The position numbers were made by a program, and so were the translations under genes. The notes beneath the pieces were generated by a model that was not told the DNA's origin, ran no database searches, and saw nothing but the letters and a program-made list of their open reading frames with translations. Positions 25,523 to 33,804 of a stretch of 64,000 nucleotides of DNA are shown here, piece by piece. The stretch lies in NCBI RefSeq assembly GCF_030818795.1, contig NZ_JAUTAY010000001.1:2356001-2420000 (forward strand). Direction: 5' to 3'. The DNA comes from Microbacterium sp. SORGH_AS_0862 (GTDB taxonomy: Bacteria; Actinomycetota; Actinomycetes; Actinomycetales; Microbacteriaceae). Position 1 is the first letter of the stretch. Every line of letters starts with the position of its first letter.

Positions 25523-26227
25523 TCACTGACGGCCGGGGGCGTCGACGCCGCCGCTGCACACGGCGTTCGGCTCGGGCGCGTTCTGGCTGCGCCAGTACTC
25601 CTCGAAGAACTCCGGGATGCGGGTGTCGTCCGCCGTGTCGAGCTTGAGCTGCGCGTTCCATGCGCTCAGCACGATGGGGGAGTCGAGGCCCTCGTACGGC
25701 GAGAGCAGCGTGTACGTCTGCGGGAAGTAGCTCTTCAGGGTCGCGAGCTCGTCGTCGCCCACCCGCGCCGGATCGTAGGTGACCCAGACCGCGCCGTGCT
25801 CCATCGAGTGCACGGCGTTCTCGTTCGGGACGGGCTCGGTGTAGATCCCGCAGTTGAGCCAGATCGGGTTGTGCTCGCCGCCCGCCGGTGGGGTCTGCGG
25901 GTACTCGACCGGGCCCTCGACGTGATTCGTCGTGTTCGAGAAGGTCTCGACGCCCTCGATGACCGCACCCGTCGAGTCCTGGGCGCCGTAGGTGACCGGC
26001 TTCGGCGTGAAGACGATCGAGGCGACCACGAGGGCGACGACGACGACCGCTGCACCCGAGCCGACGACCCACCACACGAGCTTGCTGCGCCGACGCTTGG
26101 CGAGCTGGCGCTGGTACTCGGCCAGCTTCTCCTGACGGCGCTGCTCGCGCTCCTGCTTCTGGGAGCTGGCGATCTTGGCCTGCGTCGCGGGATTGCCGCT
26201 CTGGCGCTTGTCGGGCGTCGGGGTCAT
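25523..26227 (-). CDS. DUF3105 domain protein, membrane-anchored
   Basis: A 234-residue protein: a Lys/Gln/Arg-rich cytoplasmic N-terminus (coiled-coil-like, residues 15-48), one membrane helix (VVGSGAAVVVVALVVASIV) and an outer DUF3105 domain with HNPIWLNCGIYTEP and VHSMEHGAVWVTYDP. Conserved His and Cys residues hint at metal binding, unproven. I start at ATG 26227; the frame remains open to 26650 but the extension is arginine-rich and crosses the AT-rich promoter region. It is the first gene of a pair with the DUF305 gene. Confidence 0.88.
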   Translation of the reverse strand: MTPTPDKRQSGNPATQAKIASSQKQEREQRRQEKLAEYQRQLAKRRRSKLVWWVVGSGAAVVVVALVVASIVFTPKPVTYGAQDSTGAVIEGVETFSNTTNHVEGPVEYPQTPPAGGEHNPIWLNCGIYTEPVPNENAVHSMEHGAVWVTYDPARVGDDELATLKSYFPQTYTLLSPYEGLDSPIVLSAWNAQLKLDTADDTRIPEFFEEYWRSQNAPEPNAVCSGGVDAPGRQ

Positions 26228-26441
26228 GTGATGTACGTCCTCGGGTGAGTGGGGGCACGGAAGGGCGGGACACGGGCCGTGCTGGCGGCCCGGATGAATT
26301 GTATTCGAACGCATTTTGTAAGGGCTGGAAAGTCGTCCGGGCCGGTGTCGGAGGACCTCGGATAGAATCGATCTGCCGCTCGAATCGTTTCGAGCTCGGC
26401 CCGCCGCTCGGCGCCACCCTCTCTTGCGAACTGGTACCCCT

Positions 26442-27791
26442 GTGTCTGACGTCCCTGCTCCCGACCGCAACGAGACCACCGCCACCGGTTCGGTGCGCGT
26501 GCCCCGCCCGGCGACGGGCGCCATCCGCACGCTCGGCTCGAACCCGGCGACGGCCCCCATCGTGCTGCACCCCGGCGATGCCATGCCGACGTGGCGTCGC
26601 GTGCTGTACATCGTGCTGCTGGGCGCGCTCACCGCGCTCGGCCCGTTCACGATCGATCTCTACCTGCCGGCGTTCCCGATCCTCGAAGCGGACTTCGACA
26701 CGACGGCGGCGATGATCCAGTTGACCCTGACGGGGACGACCATCGGATTCGCGCTGGGTCAGCTCGTCGTCGGACCGCTCAGCGACAAGCTGGGGCGGCG
26801 TATCCCGCTGCTGATCGTGACGGGCCTGCACATCGTGGCGAGTGCGGCCGCCGCCTTCGCTCCGGATCTCGTGAGCCTGGGTGTGACCCGTGTGCTCATG
26901 GGCGCGGGCGCCGCGGCCGGCGGTGTCGTCGCGGCCGCGATCGTGCGCGACCTGTTCGGCGGACGGCGGCTCGTGGTCATGCTCTCGCGGCTCGCCCTCG
27001 TCTCCGGTGTGGCACCGGTTCTGGCTCCGCTCGTCGGCTCCTGGCTGCTGCAGGTCATGCCGTGGCGCGGGATCTTCGTCGTCCTCGCGATCTACGGCGT
27101 CGTCATGCTGGTGTCCGCGCTCGTCTTCATCCCCGAGACCCTCCCGCGCGCTCGCCGTCAGGAGCGGGGATCGACGACGATCTGGCAGCGCTACCGGAGT
27201 GTGTTCAGCGACCGCGTCTTCGTGGGCGTGCTGATCATCGGCGGCATGACCTTCAGCGGGCTGTTCTCCTACCTGTCGGCGTCCTCGTTCCTCTTCCAGC
27301 AGAGTTACGGCTTCGACGCGCAGCAGTACGGCCTGCTGTTCGCCGCCAACTCGGTGGGCCTCGTGATCGGCGTGCAGACCGCATCCCGGCTCGCCGCCCG
27401 GTTCGGGCCGCAGTGGGTGCTGGCGTTCTCGACATCGGCTCTCGTGCTGACCGGTGCCGCCATCATCGTCGGCGATCAACTGCACCTCGGAGTGTGGGGC
27501 ACCGTCGTGCCGCTGTTCCTGTTCATGACGACGTGCGGATTCACCTTCCCGTGCGTGCAGGTGCTCGCGCTCGACCGGCACGGCAATGCCGCGGGAACCG
27601 CGCAGTCGATCATCGGAGCCACGAACTTCGGTGTCGCGGGCATCATCTCGCCGCTCGTGGGCGGGCTGTCCCACGGGGCGCCCATCTCGCCCACGACGAT
27701 GGCATCGGTGATGGTCGGGTGCGGCGTGATCGCTGCGCTGTCGCTCTGGCTCATCGTGCGTCCGCGAACGGTCGCCCAGCTCGCGCCCTGA
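26442..27791 (+). CDS. MFS exporter, Bcr/CflA (DHA1) family
   Basis: A membrane protein with 12 helices. The Bcr/CflA signatures are seen: ALGPFTIDLYLPAFP in TM1, the motif A loop GPLSDKLGRRIPLL, and a motif C-like ALVSGVAPVLAPLVGSWLL stretch in TM5. Such proteins export drugs or metabolites by proton antiport. The start is unclear: GTG 26442 (449 residues) gives a polar 47-residue cytoplasmic lead, ATG 26583 would begin just before TM1, and TTG 26424 is also in frame; none has a clear ribosome site. No regulator is adjacent. Confidence 0.82.
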   Translation: MSDVPAPDRNETTATGSVRVPRPATGAIRTLGSNPATAPIVLHPGDAMPTWRRVLYIVLLGALTALGPFTIDLYLPAFPILEADFDTTAAMIQLTLTGTTIGFALGQLVVGPLSDKLGRRIPLLIVTGLHIVASAAAAFAPDLVSLGVTRVLMGAGAAAGGVVAAAIVRDLFGGRRLVVMLSRLALVSGVAPVLAPLVGSWLLQVMPWRGIFVVLAIYGVVMLVSALVFIPETLPRARRQERGSTTIWQRYRSVFSDRVFVGVLIIGGMTFSGLFSYLSASSFLFQQSYGFDAQQYGLLFAANSVGLVIGVQTASRLAARFGPQWVLAFSTSALVLTGAAIIVGDQLHLGVWGTVVPLFLFMTTCGFTFPCVQVLALDRHGNAAGTAQSIIGATNFGVAGIISPLVGGLSHGAPISPTTMASVMVGCGVIAALSLWLIVRPRTVAQLAP

Positions 27792-27845
27792 TACACCATC
27801 GCGATCCGCCCCGCGGATCCCGGATGCGCGTGCCAGACTGACGCG

Positions 27846-28472
27846 ATGAGCCAGCCCAGCGCGTCCGCCCGCCGCGGCATCCTGTGGATCGGGGGAGGAC
27901 TCGTCGCGCTCGGGGTGGCGATCGGGGTGTGGATCGTGCTGAGCGGTGATGCGCCGTTCGCCATCGACACCGCCTGGAACGACCTGCTCGCCGCGGCCGA
28001 CTGGCCGTTCCTCACGCAGCTCTCGCTGTTCCTCAATGTCGCCGGCGGAACGCTCGTCGGGTCGCTGGTCGTGCCGGTCGTCGGCGTGATCCTCCTGATG
28101 CTGGCGCGGCGTCCCTGGTCGGCGGCGACGCTCGTGATCGCCATCGCGGCGAGCGCTCTCGTCGTGCAGATCCTGAAGAACGTGTTCGCGCGGGGGCGCC
28201 CCGCCGACATGTCGGTGCTGAGCGACTTCGGCTCGTACCCCTCGGGTCATGTGGCGAATGCCGCGACGGTGGCGACGATGCTCGTCGTGCTGCTGCCGCG
28301 GGTGTGGACGATCGTCGTCGCTGCTGCCTGGGTGCTGCTCATGGCGTTCAGCCGTACCTACCTGCACGCGCACTGGCTCACCGATGCGATCGGCGGCATC
28401 GCCGTCGGCGTGGGCGTCGCGCTGGTATGCGTCGCGCTCCTCGGGCGCCGGCTGGAACCCGAGCGCCGCTGA
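27846..28472 (+). CDS. PAP2-type membrane phosphatase
   Basis: A 208-residue membrane protein with about six helices and the complete three-part phosphatase signature: KNVFARGRP (motif 1), YPSGHVAN (motif 2, catalytic His) and SRTYLHAHWLTD (motif 3). Members dephosphorylate lipid phosphates such as phosphatidate, phosphatidylglycerol phosphate or undecaprenyl pyrophosphate on the outer membrane leaflet; which one cannot be told here. CAGACT lies six bases before ATG at the position of the -10 boxes of leaderless genes nearby. Confidence 0.9.
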   Translation: MSQPSASARRGILWIGGGLVALGVAIGVWIVLSGDAPFAIDTAWNDLLAAADWPFLTQLSLFLNVAGGTLVGSLVVPVVGVILLMLARRPWSAATLVIAIAASALVVQILKNVFARGRPADMSVLSDFGSYPSGHVANAATVATMLVVLLPRVWTIVVAAAWVLLMAFSRTYLHAHWLTDAIGGIAVGVGVALVCVALLGRRLEPERR

Positions 28473-28538
28473 GGCGGCGTCTGCGCTGCGCCTGTCAAGA
28501 GCCGCCCCCGCCGCGGTGGGCGGGCTTACCCTCGCAGC

Positions 28539-30071
28539 ATGACGACGCTCTCCTCGCCCACCGGGCACGAGCCCGCCCTGCGCGCCCAGAACCGCGAGGA
28601 CGGCTCGACGCCTCTCGTGCTGGTGCTGGGCGCCACGGGGTACATCGGAGGGCGGCTCACCCCGCGCCTGCTGGCGGCCGGGTACCGGGTGCGTGTGCTC
28701 TCCCGTGACGCCGAGCGGGTGCGGGCCCTGCCCTGGGGGAGCGACGTGGAGATCGTCGAGGGCTCCGTCACCGACCCCGACGCCATGGCCGAGGCCTGCG
28801 ACGGGGTCGACGTCGTGTACTACCTCGTGCATTCGATGGGACAGGGCAAGGGATTCGAGGACACCGACCTCGCCGCCGCTCGCACGGTCGCGGATGCGGC
28901 GGCTGCCGCATCCGTCTCACGACTCGTCTACCTCGGGGCGCTGCATCCCGAGGGCGTGCCGCTGTCGCCGCACCTCGCGAGCCGGGTCGAGGTCGGCGAG
29001 GTGTTCCTCGACAGTCCCGTTCCCACCGCGGTGCTCCAGGCGGGCATCGTCATCGGTTCGGGTTCCGCATCCTTCGAGATGATCCGCCACCTCACCGAGG
29101 TGCTGCCGTACATGCCGGCGCCGAAGTGGGTGCGCAACCGCGTTCAGCCGATCGCCGTGCGCGACGTCCTGTACTACCTGCTGGGGGCGGCGCGTCTCGC
29201 CCCCGACGTCGATCGCGCGTTCGACATCGGCGGACCCGACGCGCCCCGCTACGGCCAGATGATGAACGGCTACGCCGTGGAGGCGGGGCTCCCGCAACGC
29301 CCCATCGCCCCCCTGCCCGTGCTGACTCCGGGACTCGCCTCGCACTGGGTCAACGTCGTCACCCCGGTGCCCCGTTCGATCGCACGACCGCTCATCGCCT
29401 CGCTGCAGAACGAGTGCGTCATCAAAGACCGTTCGATCGACGAGTTCATCCCGCCGCCGCAGGGCGGCCTCACGTCGTACCGGCGCGCCGTGCAGTTCGC
29501 GCTGGGGCGCGTGGATGCCGACGACATCGAGACGAGCTGGCAGGACGCCGAAGTCTCCGGGGTTCCCAGCGACCCGCTGCCGAGCGATCCGGAGTGGGCG
29601 GGGCGCACGGTGTACACGGATGCGCGCAGTGCCGTGACGACCGCATCGCCCGAGGATCTCTGGAGCGTCGTCGCCGGCATCGGGGGAGAGAACGGCTGGT
29701 ACTCCACGCCGATCCTCTGGGCCGTGCGCGGGTGGATGGACCGCGCGGTGGGCGGGGTGGGGCTCCGCCGGGGGCGACGCAGCCGCACCCGCGTCGCCGT
29801 CGGGGACGCGATCGACTTCTGGCGCGTCGAGGCGGTGGAGCCCGGACGGATGCTGCGGCTGCGCGCCGAGATGAAGGTGCCGGGCCTCGCCTGGCTCGAG
29901 TTGTCCGTGACGCCCGAGCCGAGCGGTTCGCGCTACGACCAGCGGGCGGTGTTCTTCCCGCGGGGACTCAGCGGCCGGCTGTACTGGTTCGCGGTGCTGC
30001 CGTTCCACGGCTTCGTCTTCCGCGGCATGGCCGAGCACATCATCGCGGCCGCCGAAGCGCGCGAGCTGTGA
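28539..30071 (+). CDS. NAD(P)-binding SDR-type protein with DUF2867 domain
   Basis: A 510-residue two-domain protein. The N-terminal half is an atypical short-chain dehydrogenase Rossmann fold (LVLGATGYIGG, residues about 29-39, and the VVYYLVHSMG segment); the C-terminal third (from about residue 360) is DUF2867, a START-like fold. This architecture resembles YbjT-like proteins, whose substrate is unknown. TACCCT (28527-28532) six bases before ATG indicates a leaderless transcript. It is followed by mogA after 22 bases, but that gene has its own promoter-like box. Confidence 0.85.
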   Translation: MTTLSSPTGHEPALRAQNREDGSTPLVLVLGATGYIGGRLTPRLLAAGYRVRVLSRDAERVRALPWGSDVEIVEGSVTDPDAMAEACDGVDVVYYLVHSMGQGKGFEDTDLAAARTVADAAAAASVSRLVYLGALHPEGVPLSPHLASRVEVGEVFLDSPVPTAVLQAGIVIGSGSASFEMIRHLTEVLPYMPAPKWVRNRVQPIAVRDVLYYLLGAARLAPDVDRAFDIGGPDAPRYGQMMNGYAVEAGLPQRPIAPLPVLTPGLASHWVNVVTPVPRSIARPLIASLQNECVIKDRSIDEFIPPPQGGLTSYRRAVQFALGRVDADDIETSWQDAEVSGVPSDPLPSDPEWAGRTVYTDARSAVTTASPEDLWSVVAGIGGENGWYSTPILWAVRGWMDRAVGGVGLRRGRRSRTRVAVGDAIDFWRVEAVEPGRMLRLRAEMKVPGLAWLELSVTPEPSGSRYDQRAVFFPRGLSGRLYWFAVLPFHGFVFRGMAEHIIAAAEAREL

Positions 30072-30093
30072 CGCGCGTCGTAGGCTGACCGGT

Positions 30094-30567
30094 ATGCGTC
30101 TGGCGGCTGTCATCACCGTGTCCGATCGGTCCGCCGCGGGCGAGCGCGAGGACGCATCCGGACCCGTCGCCGTCGAGCAGCTGCAGGCCGCGGGGTGGGA
30201 GTGCCCGCCGGCTCGCGTCGTCGCGGACGGCGCCGACAGCGTCGAGCGCGCCCTGCGGGCGGCGCTCGCCGAGGGAGCCCTGCTGATCGTCACCTCGGGA
30301 GGCACGGGCGTCTCCCCCCGGGATCAGACGCCCGAGGGAAGCGCGCGCGTGATCGAGCGGGAGCTGCCCGGCATCGCGGAGGAGCTGCGACGGCGCGGCG
30401 GCCGGAGCAAGCCTGCGGCCCTGCTCACCCGCGGTCTGGCGGGAACGGCGCGAGGCGCTCTGATCGTCAATCTGCCCGGGAAGCCGGCCGCGGTCGCGGA
30501 GGGGATGCCCCTGATCATCGCCGTCGCCGACCACGTCGTCGACCAGCTCGCCGGAGGAGATCACTGA
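30094..30567 (+). CDS. mogA: MogA/MoaB-type molybdopterin adenylyltransferase
   Basis: A 157-residue protein of the MogA/MoaB fold, acting late in molybdenum cofactor synthesis by adenylating molybdopterin before metal insertion by MoeA. The conserved SGGTGVSPRD loop (near residues 68-77) and the ITVSDRSAAGE N-terminal motif are present, as is NLPGKPAAV. It is single-domain, so MogA and MoaB cannot be told apart by length. TAGGCT (30081-30086) lies seven bases before ATG (leaderless type). Its stop overlaps the moaE start by one base (TGATG). Confidence 0.88.
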   Translation: MRLAAVITVSDRSAAGEREDASGPVAVEQLQAAGWECPPARVVADGADSVERALRAALAEGALLIVTSGGTGVSPRDQTPEGSARVIERELPGIAEELRRRGGRSKPAALLTRGLAGTARGALIVNLPGKPAAVAEGMPLIIAVADHVVDQLAGGDH

Positions 30568-30992
30568 TGCCCGTCGTCATCGCCCGCGTGAGCGCCGAGC
30601 CCCTCGACCTCGACGCGCACCTCGCCGCCGTGGACGACACCGCATCGGGCGCGCTCACCACGTTCGTGGGCCGCGTCCGCGACAACGACCCGGACGCGCG
30701 GACCGCGGTCGTGGCCCTCGAGTACTCGGCCCACCCGGATGCGGAGCAGTTCCTGCACCGGATCGCCGAGCACGCCGTCGGCGACACCGGCGCGCTCGTG
30801 GCGGTCAGTCACCGCATCGGCCGGCTGGAGGTCGGTGACGCCGCGGTGGTCATCGCCGTCGCATCCGGGCACCGCGATACGGCCTTCACGGTGTGCCGTG
30901 AGGTGATCGAGCAGATCAAGCGCGAGCTGCCCGTGTGGAAGCGCCAGGTCGAGTCCGACGGCACGACCGCGTGGAAGGGTCTGGGCGGCTGA
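30567..30992 (+). CDS. moaE: Molybdopterin synthase catalytic subunit MoaE
   Basis: A 141-residue protein, the large subunit of molybdopterin synthase, which adds dithiolene sulfur from MoaD to cyclic pyranopterin monophosphate. Conserved parts are FVGRVRDND, HRIGRLEVGD and the active-site lysine region IKRELPVWKRQ. It is coupled to mogA by a TGATG overlap. Its partner moaD is encoded on the opposite strand and the two stop codons are only two bases apart (30993-30994), an unusual tail-to-tail layout for the two subunits of one enzyme. Confidence 0.93.
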   Translation: MPVVIARVSAEPLDLDAHLAAVDDTASGALTTFVGRVRDNDPDARTAVVALEYSAHPDAEQFLHRIAEHAVGDTGALVAVSHRIGRLEVGDAAVVIAVASGHRDTAFTVCREVIEQIKRELPVWKRQVESDGTTAWKGLGG

Positions 30993-30994
30993 GC

Positions 30995-31231
30995 TCAGCC
31001 GCCCGCGAACGGCGGCAGCACGTCGACCAGAGTGTCGGCGTCCAGCGGCGCATCGTCGTCGCGCCGCGCTCCGGCCACGAGCACGGCGCACCGCGGCAGG
31101 ATGCCGCCGAGACCAGGGCGCTCCTCGGCCAGGGCGCGTCGGAGCTCTCCGACCGTCGTCTCCGTGCGGTGCTCCTCGGCCCGCCCGGCGAGCTCCTCGG
31201 CGGCGGCGAAGTAACGGACGTGCGCCATCAT
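30995..31231 (-). CDS. moaD: Molybdopterin synthase sulfur-carrier subunit MoaD
   Basis: A 78-residue beta-grasp protein ending in the Gly-Gly required for thiocarboxylation (LPPFAGG). It begins MMAHVRYFAAAEELAG. The start ATG at 31231 overlaps the TGA of the preceding DUF6457 gene (ATGA). MoeB (gene at 33801) is the likely activating enzyme and MoaE the partner. It is the last gene of a six-gene minus-strand operon moeB-moeA-moaC-mobA-DUF6457-moaD. Confidence 0.9.
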   Translation of the reverse strand: MMAHVRYFAAAEELAGRAEEHRTETTVGELRRALAEERPGLGGILPRCAVLVAGARRDDDAPLDADTLVDVLPPFAGG

Positions 31232-31488
31232 GCCTCCCGTTCGGTCACGAGACCGGCGATCTCGGCGATGGCCCGGCGCACGTCGTCGGGCGAGCCGCCG
31301 GCCCGTCCGGCCGCCAAACCCGCCGCGAAGGTGCTCACCGGCGCCGCGGGGCGTGCGACACCGCGCGCCACGACGCCCGCCAGATCCAGCACGGCCGAGA
31401 TCGGCAGGTCTTCGGGCGCGAGTCCCAGACGTTCGGCGATCTGCGCCGCCCATGCGTCCAGGGCCTCCGGCGGAAGGTGCTCGCTCAT
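31228..31488 (-). CDS. DUF6457 domain protein
   Basis: An 86-residue, mostly helical soluble protein (MSEHLPPEALDAWAAQIAE...). It resembles the small DUF6457 proteins that are commonly found next to molybdenum cofactor genes in actinobacteria; some are fused to MobA. GGAGGACGACC precedes ATG 31488. Both ends overlap neighbours by four bases (ATGA with mobA, ATGA with moaD), so it is translated as part of the operon. The biochemical role is unknown; assistance to MobA is a fair guess from context. Confidence 0.85.
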   Translation of the reverse strand: MSEHLPPEALDAWAAQIAERLGLAPEDLPISAVLDLAGVVARGVARPAAPVSTFAAGLAAGRAGGSPDDVRRAIAEIAGLVTEREA

Positions 31489-32099
31489 CGGTCGTCCTCC
31501 TTCTCGGCGCGGGGCGCGACGGCGCCCGCATCCTGCAGATCCTGCCATGTGTCGATATCGGCCACGACCTCGTCCGGTGCGCGCACGACCGCGATCGCGA
31601 GGTCGGCCATGATCTCGCGCACCGCGTGATCCCTGCCTTCGTCGTCGAGGGATGCGGCTCCGCGTGTCAGGGAGGCGGTGCGGTAGAGACCCGTCAGCCA
31701 TTGCGGCCGGGACGAGGCGTCGCCGAGGCAGACGCCGTCGGTGTCGCCGGGGAGCAGATCCCGGTCCGCCATCAGGCGGGCGACGGCATCCGCGGGACGG
31801 ATGAGATCGACCGCGAGCACGAGAGTCCAGGCCGCGTCGGTCGCGGCGATCGACATCGCGGCACGCAGCGCCGCTGCGGGGCCGGTGAAAGCCGGGTCCT
31901 CCCGCACCCATCGCACCCGGCCGGGGGCGGGATCCACTTCGGGACCGGCGACGATGACGTCGGTGGCGCCCGCGGCGCGGGCGGCGTCGACGGCGCGCTC
32001 GAGCAGGGTGGCACCCTCCAGGCGCACGAGCGCCTTGGGGACGCCGCCCAGGCGTGCGGCGCGGCCACCGGTCAGGATGATCGCCTGGAGGTCGCTCAT
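31485..32099 (-). CDS. mobA: MobA-like molybdenum cofactor nucleotidyltransferase
   Basis: A 204-residue NTP-transferase fold protein. The nucleotide-binding loop LTGGRAARLGGVPKAL (residues 9-24) matches the family LxGGxxxRxGxxKA pattern. The metal-binding acidic region reads LAVDLIRP, near the usual CDxP form but diverged. MobA joins GMP to molybdopterin to make the guanine dinucleotide form; a CMP- or other transferase role cannot be excluded from sequence. ATGA overlaps join it to moaC upstream and DUF6457 downstream. Confidence 0.85.
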   Translation of the reverse strand: MSDLQAIILTGGRAARLGGVPKALVRLEGATLLERAVDAARAAGATDVIVAGPEVDPAPGRVRWVREDPAFTGPAAALRAAMSIAATDAAWTLVLAVDLIRPADAVARLMADRDLLPGDTDGVCLGDASSRPQWLTGLYRTASLTRGAASLDDEGRDHAVREIMADLAIAVVRAPDEVVADIDTWQDLQDAGAVAPRAEKEDDR

Positions 32100-32572
32100 G
32101 CCTCGCCCGGGCGCTGCCAGGTGCCGGACTTGCCGCCCTCCTTGCGGACGATCCGGACGTTCTCGATCGACGGCGACTTGTCGATCGCCTTGACCATGTC
32201 GATGACCGTCAGCGCGGCCACGCTCACCGCGGTGAGTGCTTCCATCTCCACGCCGGTGCGGTCGGCTGTGCGCACCGTGGCTTCGATCTCGACACCCTCG
32301 TCCACGACCACGAGGTCGACGACCGCCCCGTGCACCCCGATCACATGCGCCAGCGGCAGCAGGTCCGGGGTGCGCTTCGCCGCCTGGATGCCGGCGATCC
32401 TGGCGACGGCGAGGACGTCCCCCTTGGGGACGGAGCCGTCGCGCAACGCCGCCACGATGCCGGCAGAGGTGCGCACGACGCCCCGCGCCGTCGCCGAACG
32501 GACGGTCGGTTGCTTCGCGGTGACGTCGACCATGCGGGCGTGGCCTGCCGCATCCAGGTGGGTGAAGCTCAT
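32096..32572 (-). CDS. moaC: Cyclic pyranopterin monophosphate synthase MoaC
   Basis: A 158-residue MoaC with the family motifs MVDVTAKQPTVRSATA, KRTPDLLPLAHVIGVHG, VEMEALTAVSVAALT and the catalytic IDMVKAIDK (Asp and Lys). It converts the MoaA product 3',8-cyclo-GTP to cyclic pyranopterin monophosphate. Note that moaA itself lies 13 kb away at 45905. It overlaps moeA and mobA by four bases each. Confidence 0.95.
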   Translation of the reverse strand: MSFTHLDAAGHARMVDVTAKQPTVRSATARGVVRTSAGIVAALRDGSVPKGDVLAVARIAGIQAAKRTPDLLPLAHVIGVHGAVVDLVVVDEGVEIEATVRTADRTGVEMEALTAVSVAALTVIDMVKAIDKSPSIENVRIVRKEGGKSGTWQRPGEA

Positions 32573-33804
32573 GAGATCAGCATGACATCGACGAGATCGC
32601 CCTCGCGGACTTCCTCGACCTCCGCGGGCACGACGGCGTAGGCCTCGGCGTGCGCGAGGCCGCCGGCGAGGTGAGAGCCCGAGCCGCCGGCGGTCGCAGG
32701 TCCCACGCGCCAGGCTGCGGCGTCGGAACGGTCGATCGCCGCAGGCAGGTACTGGCGGCGGCCGGGCGGCGTGCGCCAGCCGGTGGCCGCGGGAAGGCGG
32801 ATGATGTCGCGGTGCAGCTCGGTCCGACCGAGCATCCGCAGCAGGGCCGGGCGCACGAACACCTCGAACGAGACGGCGGACGAGACCGGATTGCCGGGTA
32901 GAGCGAACAGGAGGGGTCCCGCGGCGAGACGCCCGAAACCCTGCGGCTTGCCCGGCTGCATGGCGACCTTGGGGAAGGCGATGTCGCCGCTGAGTGCGTT
33001 CTTGACGACCTCGTACGCTCCCGCGCTGACGCCGCCGGAGGTGATCACGACGTCGGCGCCGGCGACGTGCGCATCGCGAAGGACCTCGAGCAGCGACGTG
33101 TCCGTGTCGTCGACGCTCGCGCGCAGGACGACCTCGGCGCCCGCGGCCGCCGCGAGGCCCGCCAACAGGATGCTGTTCGACTCCGGGATCTGTCCGCGCC
33201 GCAGGGGCAGTCCTGGAGTGACGAGCTCGTCGCCGGTGGAGACGACGGCGACGCGCGGGACACGCGTCACCTCGACCTCGCCGACACCCGCGGCCGCGAC
33301 CGCCGCAATCTGAAGCGGACCGAGCAGGACGCCGGTCCCGATCACGACATCGCCGGCGGAGAGGTCGGCAGCACGTCGACGGACGTGTGCGCCGGATGCG
33401 GGTGGGGCGACGAGCACGGCGATGTCGCCCAGCGAATCATCGAGCCCGCCCGCGGTGTGCTCGAACGGCACGATCGTGTCGGCAGCGGTGGGCACGGGCG
33501 AGCCCGTCATGATGCGTGCGGCCTCACCGGGGCGCAGATCGGGGTCGAGGGGGGTTCCGGCGGGCAGGTCGGCGATGACGCGCAACCGGCTGGGCTCGGC
33601 ATCCGTGGCGGCTCGGACATCGGCGAAGCGCACCGCGAAACCGTCCATCGCGGAATTCTCGAAGACGGGGATGTCGACACCGGCGTGCACCGGCGCGGCG
33701 GTCGTGCGGCCGGCCGCGGCCGACAGGGCGACCCGCTCAGCGGGCAGGGGCGCCGCCTCGGCGAGCACGATCGCGAGCTGTTCCTCGACTGTGCGGATGC
33801 TCAC
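32569..33804 (-). CDS. moeA: Molybdopterin molybdenumtransferase MoeA
   Basis: A 411-residue enzyme that inserts molybdate into adenylated molybdopterin. Motifs in order: PVFENSAMDGFAV, TGSPVPTAADTIVP, VVSTGDELV, SGGVSAGAYE and LFALPGNPVSSAVSFE. The GTG start at 33804 overlaps the moeB stop (GTGA); a longer frame upstream to 34443 overlaps moeB throughout and is arginine-rich, so I reject it. The substrate molybdate would come from the ModABC importer encoded 4 kb away. Confidence 0.95.
   Translation of the reverse strand: MSIRTVEEQLAIVLAEAAPLPAERVALSAAAGRTTAAPVHAGVDIPVFENSAMDGFAVRFADVRAATDAEPSRLRVIADLPAGTPLDPDLRPGEAARIMTGSPVPTAADTIVPFEHTAGGLDDSLGDIAVLVAPPASGAHVRRRAADLSAGDVVIGTGVLLGPLQIAAVAAAGVGEVEVTRVPRVAVVSTGDELVTPGLPLRRGQIPESNSILLAGLAAAAGAEVVLRASVDDTDTSLLEVLRDAHVAGADVVITSGGVSAGAYEVVKNALSGDIAFPKVAMQPGKPQGFGRLAAGPLLFALPGNPVSSAVSFEVFVRPALLRMLGRTELHRDIIRLPAATGWRTPPGRRQYLPAAIDRSDAAAWRVGPATAGGSGSHLAGGLAHAEAYAVVPAEVEEVREGDLVDVMLIS

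Noticed and set aside
25515..28832. 1,105-codon minus-strand open frame across several genes
   Set aside because: It crosses the MFS, PAP2 and SDR genes, is His/Arg/Asp-rich without any motif, and opposes well-supported genes.
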